The notes: generated by a model from the letters alone, not told the origin. DNA of 64,000 nucleotides from Gymnopus androsaceus JB14 (GCA_009733575.1 ML769383.1:496001-560000), one strand, 5' to 3'. Shown: positions 39,203 to 52,784, counted from the stretch's first letter. Translations and numbers: made by a program.

Positions 39203-42200
39203 ATGGAACCAGCTACTGGCTCCAGCAGACATGACGATGAACGCTCTCGCCACGAAAAACGCGCAGCGCTCAAAGAACAAAACTCATGTCCCGCGACAAA
39301 AGGTATTTCCTAAATATTAATTACGATTTATAGTTTGCTCATAGTATCAGAATCATCCAAGCTCGATTCTTCTCTGAAACGCCATACGGCCCTCATTAAA
39401 CGGATGCGCCAATCCATGGCCAGCGATAATCGTGAACAGATTCTCAAGGACATTGACACTTTGTCGCTAGAAAAATATTTGGACGAGATTGTCGGCGCTT
39501 CGCTCTGATGGAATATCTAGGTGCAAGACGGAGAGAGACGTCTGGAGTGCCGTAGAGGTATGCGGTTTTGCACAGAGTACCGACTCCAAAAAATAATTCT
39601 GTCCAGATTCTCTCTGCGCTTCATCGTCGGTTCCCCGCCACATTTACTCCGAGCCTAGTTTCCTCACTATCCGCTGCTCTGAGCGTGCCCTCTCGTGCCA
39701 GTCTCTCAAGTCTGACTCCGGAACAACGCGACAAGGAAGACTCATCCCGAGTCATTCGGCAGCGCCCTGTGCTCAGAATATGCTCCGAGCTCGCTCTTGT
39801 CGGAGTTATCAGAGACGATCCTTCCCGCTCTGGAGGCGAATGGATTATGAAGGCAATGAAGGAAATGGTGCGAACATTACTCGTCTATAGTTCTACTATT
39901 AACGCCTCTAGTAGCTCTCAAACGATCCCACTCTATCTTCACTGCCTCTGCTGGCTACCTTTCTCAAATCTTATGCTTACCCATTCCTTGGTCTCTTACC
40001 TTCTAGTACTTCCAAGCAAATATCCGCCGAATCAGAACCTGGGTCGTTGTCTGCATCTGAATCAGCTTTGTCGGCAGATGCTCCTTCAATCGCCGACGAG
40101 ACAGACCAATTGGTGGAAAAGGACATACGAGATCGTTTCAAGCGTATGTGCGAAGGATACTTCGATAACGTTTGCAAAAAGCTAGTTATTGAGCATACAG
40201 TGCGTATCAACTGGTAAATTTACGACTCCATCTCTCAATGTCACATAGCGCCTTCAAGATCAAGACCGTCGAAACCACGAAGCTTATATACGTTCGGGGG
40301 AAATATTTGAAGACAGACAGCAGGCTTATGAGAAGATGACGAAAGGATACGAGAAATTACTGGCAAATTGTCAACAGTGAGTACATGTTATCATCTTGCC
40401 TGCTATTTTTCCCAACGACCGTTCTAGACTGTCTGAACTGTTGTGTCTACCGCTCCCGAATCTTCCCAATAATGCGCGCAAGAACGATACACTCCAAATC
40501 GGGGTTAACAATTCAAATGGGCTAGGTGGTGATGATTCGGATGAAATATACATTGCTGGTGGCAAGTGGGAAGACGAAGAGGAGAGGAAATTCTTTGAAG
40601 ATGTTCAAGATCTCAAAGACTTTGTTCCAAAAGGTTTGTTGGGAATAGATGAAGGGGACAAGACTGTCGACGAAAATCAAGAAAAGATTAATCGAGCAGA
40701 GAAAGAAAAAGAGGAGATGCGGAAGCTTGACGAAGAGTTGCAGAAATTGGGAGGCGAGAATGGCGTTCAGGAGACGACTACTCAGCCCGTGGATGAGGAG
40801 GACGAGTGCGTGTATTTGATTCTAGTTGCTTTTATAAATTCACCCATTCGCTTTCCCAGTGCTCCCACTCCTACACCCGGCACACCCAGAGCAGCTAGCC
40901 CCACTTCTTCTCCTCAACTGGCACCTCAGGGACCTTCCCAACTACTCTCAGCCCTTCTCACTCGACTTCCAGATGCAACGAACCGTACGCTCATTGATCA
41001 AGCTGCAATCGATTTTGCGTTCTTAAACTCGAAGGCTGCGCGCAAGAGGCTTGTAAAGGTAGTTAGACTCGCTTGGAACAACCGACCACAATGCTAATGT
41101 ATTCCCAGTTCCTCGGACAAGTACCCAAGAATCGGACAGACCTCCTGCCTCACTATTCTCGGTTGGTCGCCAGCCTTAATCCATATATGCCTGATATTGG
41201 TAGTGATCTCGTCGCGATTGTGCGTCTCCCCTCCTTTGTATGAATTGGGTTGTGTTGACCATGCATTATAGTTGGACGAAGAATTCCGTTATCTCCAGCG
41301 GAAAAAGAATGTGGTCAAGGAGCTCGCAGAAGTACGAATGAAGGTATGTTTAAATTTGGAGATTCAAACTTTCCCAAACTCATGCATTAAAAGAACATCG
41401 TTTACCTTTCAAACTTGACCAAGTTCCGTGTCGTACCGACTCACTTGATTCTGCACATCTTTAAAGTCTGCTTGGATGACTTTTCTGGAAGCAATGTGGA
41501 AAATATGGCATTGCTTCTGGAAGGATGTGGCCGCTTCCTGCTCCGCAGTGAAGATACTCGGGAGAGGTTTGGAACGATGGTGTGTTTCCTCCACCCCTTT
41601 TTTTTACTCGCTGATACTTACTTGAATCTTCAGCTGGAGCTTATGAGACGTAAACAAAGCATGCAGCACTTTGACCAGAGACAGTTATTACTGCTCGAAA
41701 ATGCGTACTATCAGGTATGTAGGGGACTTCAGTGCGCGGACTTTTTCTGACACGACCCAGTGCAATCCGCCAGAACGGACGCCTCGCCAAGAGAAACAGC
41801 GCTCCAACATGGAACTCTTCATCCGCCATCTCATATATGACGTTCTCGCGAAAAAGACCATCGACAAGGTTTTCAAGCTCATTCGCAAGCTCGACTGGGA
41901 AGACGCAACAACTCGTGCGATACTCTTCAAGATATTCACCAAACCTTGGAAAATCAAGTTTGGGAACATTAGCTTGATGGCAATGCTCACATATGATCTT
42001 CAGCGATATCACCCGGCGTTTTCCATCTCGGTTGTTGATCAGGTATTGGAAGACGTTCGTCGTGGTTTGGAGCAGAATATATATCGCACAAACCAGAGGA
42101 GACTAGCGACTATCAAGTACTTGGGCGAACTCTACATTTATCGTTTGATCAGTTCAGCCATTATTTTTGATACGCTGTGGTCGATGGTTACTTTTGGGCA

Positions 42201-43533
42201 TCGTACGTGTCAAAATTCTGTGAACACTTCTTTTCCTGTACTTCAAACATTGTCCATCTCGTAGCCGATGGGCGGCCCTTGCCACGTCAACCTTGCCTCA
42301 TCGACATGCCAGACGATTTCTTCCGCGTTCGATTGGTCTGCGTCCTTTTGGACACTTGTGGCATGTGTTTCGACCGAGGTTCACAAAAGAAGAAACTCGA
42401 CAACTTCTTGATCTTCTTCCAGGTATTTTCTTCGGTGCAATGTTTAGAGTCTATATAGGAACTGACTGAAACCTCTTTACTCAGTACTACGTGCATTGCA
42501 AAGATCCTCTGCCGATGGACGTTGATTTCATGCTCTCAGATTCGCTCGAGGTATCGCTTCATTTTAATTTTCTTCCTGCGGTAAGACTCACTCACGAGAT
42601 CAGGCTGTAAGACCTAAATTTGAGATGATGAAAGACCGTCGAAGAGGCTGCGGTCGCTGTTGATGAGATGTTAACCGCTGTGTTCCAAAATATGGAGTGT
42701 GAGTATTTCCCCGTCCATATACTTGAATAGCAACTGAGCAGCCTGTAGCAGTAGTAGAAGGTGACGATAGCTGGAGAAGATAGTGAAGATGATGATGGTG
42801 AGCGAAGAGGGGAGGATGATGGAGAGAAAGATGAAGACGATGAAGACGATGAACCCGGAGAGCCTGATGAGGTGAGTATTTCACTCCGTCTTCGTGGTAT
42901 ATTTTGTTGACTTGAAGCCAGCCGGAAGAACGTGCTCCATCTCCCGAACAAGCTATCATTCTTTCCGCCAGTAATAGCCAGCAAGAGAGTCTTGGTCCTT
43001 CAGAAGAAGCTGATGCTGAATTCGCTAAAGAGCTTGCGAAAATGGTTACAGACACGTCCACTGAATCGAGGAAGGTTGACAAGAAGACTGCTATGGCTCT
43101 GTGGGATTCTTCCGTCTTGCCGCCTAGTGTACGAAAGAAGCGTCCAGAAGAAGGAGACGAGGATGAGGGGATTGACGAGAATGTGATGCAGTTTACAATC
43201 GTCACGAAACGCGGGACCAAGCATCAGGTAAGACGTGTTCTATGCATTGGGTGAATCATCGCTTATATGCTTCTTTCACTACGCTAGACTCGTAAATTGG
43301 CGGTTCCTTCTGAATCTGCGTTAGCGGTGCACACCCGCTCAGCTCAATTGCAAGACAAGGTCGAACAGCAGCAACTGAAGCGCTTGGTTCTGGACTATGA
43401 ACAACGAGAAGAAGCCGAGGAGATGAAAGGTGACTTAATCAACCTCTCGACTGTTTTCTTACTGAACGAAGAAATGCTAGCCCTAGAAGCTCGTAATCGT
43501 GCAGGAGCAATCAAAATACGATATGTTGGATAA
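39203..43533 (+). CDS. UPF2: Nonsense-mediated decay factor Upf2 (Nmd2)
   Basis: It starts MEPATGSSRHDDERSRHEKR and has the conserved block LDSSLKRHTALIKRMRQSM...LEKYLDEIVGA. Three MIF4G domains follow; the clearest are DFAFLNSKAARKRLVKFLGQ with NIVYLSNLTKFRVVP, and RHLIYDVLAKKTIDKVFKLI with RRLATIKYLGELYIYRLI. A stretch rich in Asp, Glu and Gly precedes the C-terminal Upf1-binding part (FTIVTKRGTKHQ, ESALAVHTRSAQLQDKVEQQ), which ends IKIRYVG. Family knowledge: it bridges Upf1 and Upf3 in the cytoplasm to trigger decay of mRNAs with early stops. One extra base near 39506 breaks the frame after EIVGAS. About 15 introns. Confidence 0.94.
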
Positions 43534-43954
43534 CAGGACTAAAGGTTGCATTTTTCAACAACTCTTGCCGAGTTCCTTACTAGCCTTTCGGCCATTACGC
43601 ACTGTGCCTTGGCCCGCGACCTCGACGGCTTCTCCCTTGCTTCCGGCTTCCTGCGTCCGCTTTCGAGCTCTCGAGCGTCTCGCTCCGCAGACATGCATGA
43701 GCGCTCTAGCAGAACATTATTCTTGGATCTGACCGTGACCGGAATATCGAGACACGGACCTATACATACCATAGCTTTAGTTTCGCATATGTGATAGCAG
43801 TTTGGCACGTCCTTGACGAATATCCACTCTATGCAAGTTGGTCTTGAGAAAAAGTTACTCCAAATGATCTCAGCGCCTAGCTTAGCGCGCATATAACTTA
43901 TAAGCCTCGTTTTTGCCTCCGTTCTCAATCTCATGTTCTCTTGATGCTGCTGCA
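43534..43954. other. Intergenic between UPF2 and kinase, no gene seen
   Basis: The minus-strand open frame of 143 codons shows Arg/Glu-rich sequence without a family and is probably chance. Confidence 0.45.
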
Positions 43955-45401
43955 ATGGAAGGAGGTCCATTGCAATTCGATACCACTTGTGACGTTAGTC
44001 TCGTCAAAGTTCTAACCTCACAACGACTCAATCAGTACGCATTTTCGAGACGGATACCCAGAAATTCCCCAGGTCCTCACGTAGATGTATCAGTCTATAC
44101 AGAAAATGGCACAGAAGTGGTCAGTGATCCCTTATGACGATCCTCAAGCACTCTAACTCTCAGAAAGCTTGTAAAATCAATTAAACGCAAATGGCCAGAA
44201 GACAAGTATCAGCAGCTGAGGCGGAGTGTTCAAGCAGGCAACCTGCTGCTTACTGGCGAACAGAGTATTAGGAGGGAGATTGATGTGCTGAAAGGCTGCA
44301 GACACCCCAATATAGTCCAACTGCTAGAGATAATCGATGATCCCAAATGCCAACGGGTTTATTTGGGTGAGTGCTTTCTATCTCCGGAATAAATAATATA
44401 TTCAGCTTATATTTGTACTAGTATTGGAATTTATGGCAGGCGGAGAAATTCAATGGAGGAGATGAACATGATAATCCCACTCTGACTGTCTCTCAATCGA
44501 GAAGGGTCTTTCGGGACGTTTCTCTGGGTTTGGAATATCGTACGCTCACATTCTCATCTTCTTCAGATATAAACGCTCATGACAAGAATAGTCCATCACC
44601 TTGGAATCATCCATTGTGACATAAAACCTGCAAATATTGTATGGTCGGAAAACCAGTCTATTGGTAGAGTGATGCTTCCCTCTGTCCTCAGAAAACACTA
44701 ACACCTATCGCAAACCAGCCAAGATTATTGACATGGGTATAGCCTACCGACAACAGGGTAGTGACGACAAGCCCCCTTCTGCTTTGCGTGGAACAGGATT
44801 TTTTATGGCGCCAGAGGTTGCTTGGACTCCACCTGATAGCTCTCCTTCATCGGACACTCTATCGACGACAATTGATGTACAAGTTTCTGCTAAACGCCCC
44901 AAAATTTCTGCTAAAATTGATGTTTGGTCTCTCGCTGTGACCTTGTATTGCTTTCTCTTTGGCAAGTTTCCATTTCAGATTCCCTCTGACGGGAACGACA
45001 GTCACTATCATACGAGGTACATGCTATTCCGGGAGATCTGTAATGCAGACTGGACGGTTCCAGACACAATGGGAGCCGATGGTCTGCCAGTTCCTCCTGG
45101 AGGCAGATCATCAAAAGACCGCAACGAAGTTACCTTCTTATTGGACTGCATGTTACGCAAAGACCCAAATTTGCGCTTTTCAATAGATGATGTGAAGGTC
45201 AGTAGCATAGTCCGAATCGTTGAAACGAGTTGATTCGTTTCTCTATACTAGTGCCATCCATGGGTTCTTGAGGACATTCCGAATCCTCGACGGTGGTTAG
45301 ATTGCACCGCACCCGCTTCAAAGCCTCAGCCTCATTGGGTTAAGCGGGCTGGGTATAGGATGTTACACTTCCTGATGTCACTGTGGTCATCGTGTATATG
45401 A
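43955..45401 (+). CDS. Protein kinase, CaMKK/Elm1-like, non-RD type
   Basis: N-lobe pieces are a weak glycine loop (NSPGPHVDVSVYT), a Lys site (ACK, in a frame-shifted junction near 44170), EIDVLKGCRHPNIVQLLEII and VLEFMAGGEIQWR. The catalytic loop is GIIHCDIKPANIV, and the metal-binding triplet is DMG (AKIIDMGIAY) instead of DFG. The activation segment is ALRGTGFFMAPEVAW, then IDVWSLAVTLYCFLFGKFPF, and the C-lobe ends DPNLRFSIDDVKCHPWVL. The Lys, catalytic Asp and metal Asp are kept, so it is probably active. Cys in place of the HRD Arg makes it non-RD. The C-terminal 30 residues are uncertain. One-base breaks occur near 44170 and 44457. Confidence 0.8.
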
Positions 45402-45710
45402 TTTGGTTACTTTTTTTTCTCGACACTTTAGATTCTGGACTATGTTGTTTTCCATTAGACGGTCTTCCCCACTCATGCATTATGATCTCTGTTGCACCAT
45501 TAGTTAAAACGGACCTTAAAAATACTTCTGTATTTCCATAGACGAATATGCTGAATTTTCTCATTGCACATCGGAACTTCCGCGGGTGGCGTTATAACGT
45601 AGACAGTCTAACGTGTCGGCGTCTAATAAGTCCAACACTTTGCGACTTGCTTTATCTTTAAAAAATTATAACTGTACATATTCAGTCTCGCTTCATTCTT
45701 CTTTGCCAAC
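45402..45710. other. Intergenic, SND1 promoter
   Basis: AT-rich with a pyrimidine-rich TCTTCTTTGCCAAC just before the SND1 start. No gene seen. Confidence 0.45.
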
Positions 45711-48700
45711 ATGTCCATGAAAGCTGTGCGTATTCCTCTATTTTTTGTTCTTCATCCAGAGACTGATTTACGAATTAGATTGTAAAAAGTAACGTCGTTC
45801 CGACTCGCTGTGCTATCTCCTTACAGATGTATTCTCTTCAGGTGTTATCTCGGGTGATTCGCTTGTTCTTCGAGGTCGCCCGGGTCCTCAAGGGCAACCC
45901 CCAAAAGAAAGGTACCAGACTCTACGTTGGATTGCCAGCACATCTAATATAACCTCGTGTGACCAGAGTTCTCCATCTCGATGTCAGTGCCCCAAGGATG
46001 GGCACCTCTAGTAGAGAGGACGAAGTGCGTATAATCAATCCCTGCTATGTGTTCAATATTCCGAATGTGCTCCTCTCCGACTCCTTAGCCCTGGGCCTTC
46101 GAATCTAGAGAATTTTTACGCGCAATGGTCGTAGGCAAAGAAATATCATTTGTATCCACACATTCATTGCCGCCAAATGAAGATGTTCTCCGCGATCTTG
46201 GCTCTGCAGACATAGGTGGTTTGGACGTGGCTTCGGAGATATTGAAGAGCGGATGGGGAAAAACCAAAGAATTAAAGCGAGACCCGACAGACGAAGATAA
46301 CCGCAAGCGGGACCTTGAAAATGAAGCAAAATCGGCTGGGCTTGGAATATGGAATCCTCATCGGTCCCAAGGTGAGTTTATGTACATGCCAAATATTTTA
46401 TGATACTAACAAAATATCTTTGTTTCGAAATCAGGCCCGTGTAGTTCACTATACTATGCCCGCGGACTCTCAGGCCTTCTTGTCCGAGTATAAAGGGAAA
46501 TCCCTCGATGGTGAGCTGTCGCCAGATCACCCATTTCTGACGTTCCCATTAACGTACGTCTGTCAGCCATTGTCGAACAAGTGCGAGATGGATCAACGAT
46601 CCGAGTCCGTCTTCTCTTGCCTGAAGGGGACCACCAATTAGCAAACGTCGCTCTGGCTGGTGTTCGTGCTGCTCGTGCTTCTTCCAAGCAAGGAGAATCT
46701 TCGGAACCATGGGGAGAAGAAGTGGGTACTACTACCTTGCGATGTAGTGTAACAATTTTATTAATGATGCATTTTACTACCAGGCCAAATTTTTCACCGA
46801 ATCCCGTCTTCTGCAACGCTTTGTCCGAGTCCAACTACTCTCCTTGCCCACATCTACCGCAACGCCGTTCCAAGCCAATGGAAACGCTAGTGTTCCTGCA
46901 ACAGCCAGTCTTTTCATTGGGTCAGGTATGAGATTTCCAATAACACTACTTGGCGGAGGCTGACATAGATTTTAGTTCTTCACCCTGCCGGAAACGTCGC
47001 GGAATTTTTGGTCGCAGCTGGTCTTGCGCGAGTCGTAGGACTGGCATGCTGGCTATGTTGGCTGCAAATGGGGGCATGGAACGCTTACGGTCGGCGGAGA
47101 GAAATGCCAAAGAAAAACGTCTGTGCCTGTATGCGAGCGCCGTTCAACCTGCTGCTTCAAAAACCACCACAACAGAAAATGGTCAAACCCGTTCTTTCGA
47201 GGCTATCGTCGTTCGCGTTTGGAGTGGGGACCAGATATCGGTTGTAGAGAAAGGTTCTACTAAGGAGCGCCGTCTTCAGTTCAGTTCAACCAGAGGCCCA
47301 AAGTATGTCCAATTTTAACTTTTTGCTGTGCATCATATCGAGCCAAGTGATAGGTTATCGGATCCCAAGCAAGCGTTTTACGCTCAAGAAGCCCGTGAAT
47401 TCCTTCGTAAAAAGCTGATTGGCAAAACCGTCAAGTGTAATATCGACTTTATACGGCCTAAAGAGGGCGAGTTCGATGAACGTGAATGCGCCAGTGTACG
47501 ATATGGCAACCAGAACGTGTACGTCCTCTACCTTTGATTGAATTTTTTTACTGACTATTTTTCTTAGAAACGTCGCTGTACAACTCGTCGAAAAGGGTGA
47601 AAACATAAGTTTTTAATTTCCGCAAGGCACTGACTAGCTAGCCAGGTCTTGCAAGTGTTGTTCGTCACAAACGCGATGACGAAGACCGCTCTCCTGATTT
47701 CGATAGCCTCATGGCCGCAGAGGCAGCGTGAGTCCGCAACGGTCCCTCTGTATCAGTTGATGCTCATTGATGAGCTCGTAGTGCAGCTGCAGATACTCGC
47801 GGGATTCATTCAGGAAAAGATATCCCACCAACCAAAACAACCGCTGAACATTTCGGAGGTGAGGCTGCCAATCGATGCTACTAAGTCCAGTTGCTCATTT
47901 ACCGATTAGTCAAGTGCTCGTGCTACTCCATTTGTAAATGGGTTCAAACGTTTGGGACGTGTTCCCGCCATAGTGGAATATGTCGCTGCCGGCTCGCGAT
48001 TCAAGTCAGTCACTAATACCAGTAACTAATCTTTCCGTACATGTCTTTACCCGCCGTTTCTTCAAGGCTCCTACTTCCTAAAGACAACCAAACCCTCACT
48101 CTGGTTCTTGGCGGTGAGTATTTCATGCTTTGCTTTTCGTTAACGTCTTATTTGTACCGATCTGCAGGCATCCGCGCACCTCGAACAGCTCGAAACGCAT
48201 CCGAGAAAAGCGAGCCCTACGGCACTGAAGCGTTTGAGTTTGCCACGAGGAGGTACATGCAGCGGGATGTTGAATTTGAGGTCGATACTGTCGACAAATC
48301 CGGAGGATTCATCGGGTCCCTCTACCTCAACAAAAACGAAAATGCCGCTGTCACTTTGGTTAAGGAAGGCTTGGCTAGTGTACACTCGTACTCTGCCGAC
48401 TCACTACCATGGGCAAAACAGCTGTATGATGCGGAGGTACAGTATCTCTCTTTCCTTTCATAAACTCAATCTCATGCGTGTACTTAGAATGAGGCTAAGG
48501 CAGCGAAAAAAAATGTACGTGTAGTATATACTCCTCCTTATATCTGATATGCTAATTCTTTGGGAATAGCTTTGGCAGGAATATGATGAAGCGGCCGAGA
48601 CTGCAGAAGTTGTCCCCGAAACGGAGTCTGGTCCTCTAAAATCGAACTACCTCGACGTGATTGTATCCGACGTGAGAACTACCATCTTTGGCTTCTCGGT

Positions 48701-49631
48701 TCAAATTCTGAACACTGAAGGTATGATCATTGATTATTAAAATGTGGTAATCGTTGAGCATAACCGCTTATTGTAGGGATTGCTTCACTAGAAAAGCTCA
48801 TGTAAGTCCTTGCCGCTTCTATCAACCTTTCGAACTGCCCCTAAACACTTAGGACAGGCGTGAATTTGCACTGCACTACCAAGGCGCAGTGACCGTACCT
48901 CCCAACTTTTCACCGAAAAACGGAGAATTAGTTGCTGCCAAGTTCTCTGACGGCTCTTGGTATCGTGCCAAGATTCGACGGGCTTCATCCGTTAAGAAGG
49001 AGGCAGAGGTCACCTTCATAGACTATGGAAACCAAGACTCTATCAACTTCAAAGACATTCGACCTCTAGCGCCCCAATTCCGCTCTCTTCCCGGCCAGGT
49101 GAGCAATAGACATGTCTTTGCGGTACCATAGAGTATACTCAAATTTATTTAGGCACATGAAGCACGTCTTTCCTACATTAAACTCGTCGCACCTGAGAGC
49201 GAGTACTACCCTGAGGCCGTTGATCGCTTCCGCTCGCTTTGCGAGGGTCGAAAATTGGTGGCGAACGTCGATAGTTCGGAAGGTCCACTCCGCCACTTGC
49301 GTCTGATCGACCCCTCTAATCCTTCGTCAACCACTGATCCTTATGAGTGCATAAATGCCGAGCTGTTGCGTGAGGGTCTCGGTGAGTGTTTCCTTTTCAA
49401 CTTTATTTACAGCTTCTCATTGTTTTGGATTTTCATTCTCTAGCGACCATTGACCGGAAATGCAGTTATCTCACTGCTCATCCACAATTGCTCAAGAAAC
49501 TTAAAGACAGTGTGCTTGAGGCCAAGAAATATCGTGCGGGAATGTTTGAATTCGGTGAGCAAATGCACACTAGCTGTCTCTCGTCTTGTTACTGATAATA
49601 AACTGAAGGTGACGTGGAGGAGGATGAATAA
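45711..49631 (+). CDS. SND1: Tudor staphylococcal nuclease (Tudor-SN/SND1)
   Basis: Four staphylococcal-nuclease-like domains can be read: IVKSVISGDSLVLRGRPGP with MVVGKEISFV; IRVRLLLPEGDHQLANVALAG; FEAIVVRVWSGDQISVVEKG with FLRKKLIGKTVKCNIDF; and FKLLLPKDNQTLTLVLGGIR. A Tudor domain follows (GELVAAKFSDGSWYRAKIRR, EVTFIDYGNQDSINF), then a truncated fifth SN domain ending KKYRAGMFEFGDVEEDE. The order is the family's standard one. Family knowledge: it acts in RNA processing and decay, stress granules and splicing; it is absent from budding yeast. The start ATG sits in a five-codon exon. Net extra bases near 47038 and 47054 disturb VVDWHAGMLAANGG. Confidence 0.95.
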
Positions 49632-49747
49632 AGGTTGAATGCAAGTTGAACCTAGCAGTATAAATTTAACTTGAGAATTGATTTGTTCTTTTCGTGAACG
49701 TTCGTGATTGTAAATTACATAAGTGTCAAAGCGACTTATAGCGACTG

Positions 49748-52696
49748 CTACTCGATTTGAACTACTAGTGGAGGTGGCACGAAACTTTTGAAAACCTCCT
49801 TTGAGACTGCCTCCCATATTGCGTCAGGTCTATTTACACTGTAGTGTAGTCAAATATAATGAGGATAATGAGCTGGAAGATATTCAAACACAACGTACGT
49901 TTCCATGGTCAGCGGAAAGTTGAGATCTGCAGGGGTGGTCTTGCCATTCTAAAAATCCTTTTGTTAGCAAAAGACGGCAGGAGAATAGAAGAAAAATTGC
50001 AGTACCTTCAGGCTCTGTAGGGATCATCAATTCCGAATCCTAATCTCCATGTGATCTGCATGAAAGTATGAGATGCAATAAAAAGATCTCGAGATTAAGA
50101 AAAAAGCTCACGCCTTGAACTATGTTGGCCAGGCTGAAGAAAAAAATTAGATCGTGAAGAAAAGTGACAGAATGTGACGGGCTACGCACAAATCGGGAGG
50201 AGCGAGGGTATGGTTCTTGAGATGAGTGGTCTAACGGTGAAAGTCAAAGCCAAATTCTGCGAGCTAAAAACCGTTTGTTACCTTAATCTCGGTATCAATT
50301 GTGGAGAAAATCGGTACTCTGGCCTCCAACGATGCCGCAGTATTGTTGTGTTGTATCTTGCTTACCACCCATTACTACTGTTCGTACACCTTCAAGCTTT
50401 GACATCGTGATCTACAACACACTTGAGCACATCGTATTGTAATTGCAGCATGACACACGCTAAATAGGGAGCAAGAGCTCGCACATCTAAGAACATTGAT
50501 CAGTTTGTATGGTCTGCAAGAAACCGAAACCATTAGGATAATTTGACCAACCTTCCATTCGAGATTATAACGACATCTTTCGCCTTGAAAAGGCCTTTCC
50601 GTGGTGGGTCGACGTCAAACGGCTGGCATTCTTGCCCTAGGCGCTGGCTGAACGCGTCCTCGTGCCCGTTGATAGTTAGATTCGTTAGCGGTTTAAGCCA
50701 ATCGGTTTCGGGTGTGAAGGGTACATGCGAAGCGTTACTCCACTTCGAAGGATTGTACAGTAATTCGGTGTCTGGGTCCATACCATCTTTGATGATTCTT
50801 TGAACGATTAGTTGAGCTAAAGGTCCGGCACGTGTGGTAGTATCGAGTCCAGCTTGCGGTTCCGTCGTAGATCTGGATCCGATGATCTTTATTACATAGA
50901 TTAAGTATGGAAGACGGAATGAATGCTTGGAAAATATTAAACTCACGATCCTGTGCAACCACTTGGGTACCCATCGTGAGTGTTCGCCGTTTTTACTCCA
51001 AATAAGGGACCTACATGTGCGATACAGATATAGCCTAAAATGATATGCGTCAAAAAGATCTAGTATCACAAAATGCAACGAAAATGTTACCTCCGCCGTT
51101 GTTTGTCTAAGATTGAGCAGATTAGGTTTTAGTGTGGTTCAATGTGTTTGGTTTGAAAACTCACGACATCAACCAGCAATTGGGTGGCTCCCAAAGATTT
51201 TAGTTCAACAAGGCCATCTAATAAGCTATGCTGGAATGCAGAGAAATTGGCGGTGGAAAAGCTTCCTAAAGCAAGAACACCTGTGGAATTGTCAGGTAGT
51301 AAATAGAACTGGGCCACGCTGTAGCTTTCATTGAGCGCAGGCCCGGGCTGCATGATTTCCGGTAAATCGATATCGGAAAGAGGCAAAGCATCGACAAGAA
51401 CATTCATCGCATGCCTGCGGGCCTCTTTACGAGAGATTAGAGGCTGTTGCTGGAAGTATGCAATAGGGAGGGGTTCTTCAGATTCCTGCTGTGCTGATAC
51501 AGCATACACATCCACGCCATTGGTTCGATTAGTGGCAAGACAGTTGTTTATACGATATGATGCCGAGTCTGTAAAGTTTTTGGAAGCACTTCCAAAGCGC
51601 GATCTGTAGGGGAGCTGCGCGACCGCGGAGCATTGGTAAGAAATTGACCGGAGCAGTACAAAGGAGCTCACAGTTATAGTGTCGATAGAAGTGCTGTTTA
51701 TGCGTCGAATAGCAAGTTTGACGGCATCGGTCAAAGGATGAACCTGCTGGGCAAAATTACCCATTTGGTAAAGCCAGCCACTGTCACCACGGTAATAACT
51801 GGAGAAAAATCTGGAGAAGAGTCAACTCCATGAGTTGACGGGACGTGTAGATGTGCATACGAGTTCTGCCTGGTTGCGTACGATTGATACCCTCCGGTGA
51901 CCAAAGCATTCGCATTCACTGCAGCGAATGGATCTTGATCATTAATGGATAGAACTTGAGCGCCAGATAGCTAAGAGCACTGAGTTGCCGCTTCTCGAAT
52001 TGCCAAAAAAGAGACACACCGACTCTAAGCTGGCCTTTCAATTTTCCCGGAAGCGCATTCTGCCAAAACTCAATCTCGTCGCCAAACTCTGCCGAAGCAA
52101 TCGCAAAAGCTTCTGGAGCAATGTGAACGTTCTGTTGACCATCTGCAGCGGTGAGAAGAACGAGAGGTGTCGGCAAGTAAGAGACATAGAGAGCTAAAAA
52201 GGCCAGTGATGAATCTGTACACCTCTGACGCGTTACACATAAAGCTTACAGTCGTAACAGCGATTAATCACAACGCAATGCCCGTCGTTGAGGCGTCTGA
52301 ACGCATAAAAGACGTCGAGATGAAATTCAAACTCGGAACTGTACTCTTGCTGTTTGATACGGGCCAAGTCTTTGTGCAAATCTTCATGAACGTCCTTGTC
52401 AAACGGTTTCGGTGCTGAGATTTGGTAGTTGACCGATGTATGCATAGCAATTGTTTTGTTTACAACCTCGATTATCTACATAGAGCTAGATTTGAGATCG
52501 AGCACAATTGCAAAGATTACGAAAGTGGACGTACGTTGTCTTTAATCTCTGGAACAACTGGGAACGAGTAAATGCACTGACGTGCTTCCAGCGGTGATAC
52601 CCATTGCTTTCCAGCAATCGCTGCACAATAATCCGGAGTAGGAATAGTTTCTGCCGCGGCAAGTGCAGCAAAAACCAGAGGACCAACCACGACCAT
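49748..52696 (-). CDS. Secreted S41-family (tail-specific type) serine peptidase, fungal
   Basis: A signal peptide (MVVVGPLVFAALAAAETIP) leads DYCAAIAGKQWVSPLEAR and a pro/PDZ-like part (HTSVNYQISAPKPFDKDVHE, DVFYAFRRLNDGHC, VHIAPEAFAIASAEFGDEIE). The catalytic region follows: LKSLGATQLLVDVVS with an NGGG-type loop, FKAKDVVIISNGRCASSCSL carrying the likely nucleophile Ser, then KLEGVRTVVMGGKQDTTQQY. The tail reads GITWRLGFGIDD, DLNFPLTMET and PDAIWEAV, with stop at 49748. The layout matches fungal secreted S41 peptidases. About a dozen introns. Breaks occur near 50307 (STDFSTIDTEIK) and about 50020. The upstream start codons give leaders lacking a signal peptide, so 52696 is preferred. Confidence 0.82.
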
Positions 52697-52784
52697 GATG
52701 AGAGAAGCGGACAAGCTTGCTGATTTCAGCACCAATAAGCGCCCACGCCACGCGAGGCGCGCTTCCTTCCTCACTTCCATATCC

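Noticed and set aside
43539..43970. Minus-strand open frame of 143 codons after UPF2
   Set aside because: Arg/Glu-rich, no family, no splice support, and overlaps the kinase start region.
49748..50405. Separate small gene starting MSKLEGVRTVVMGG
   Set aside because: It continues the S41 peptidase after NGRCASSCSL through a good intron, so it is that gene's C-terminal part.
50533..52696. First reading as a PIG-S/Gpi17 subunit
   Set aside because: The signal peptide, the WVSPLEAR and DGHC segments and the catalytic Ser loop fit a secreted S41 peptidase; the PIG-S membrane start is absent.
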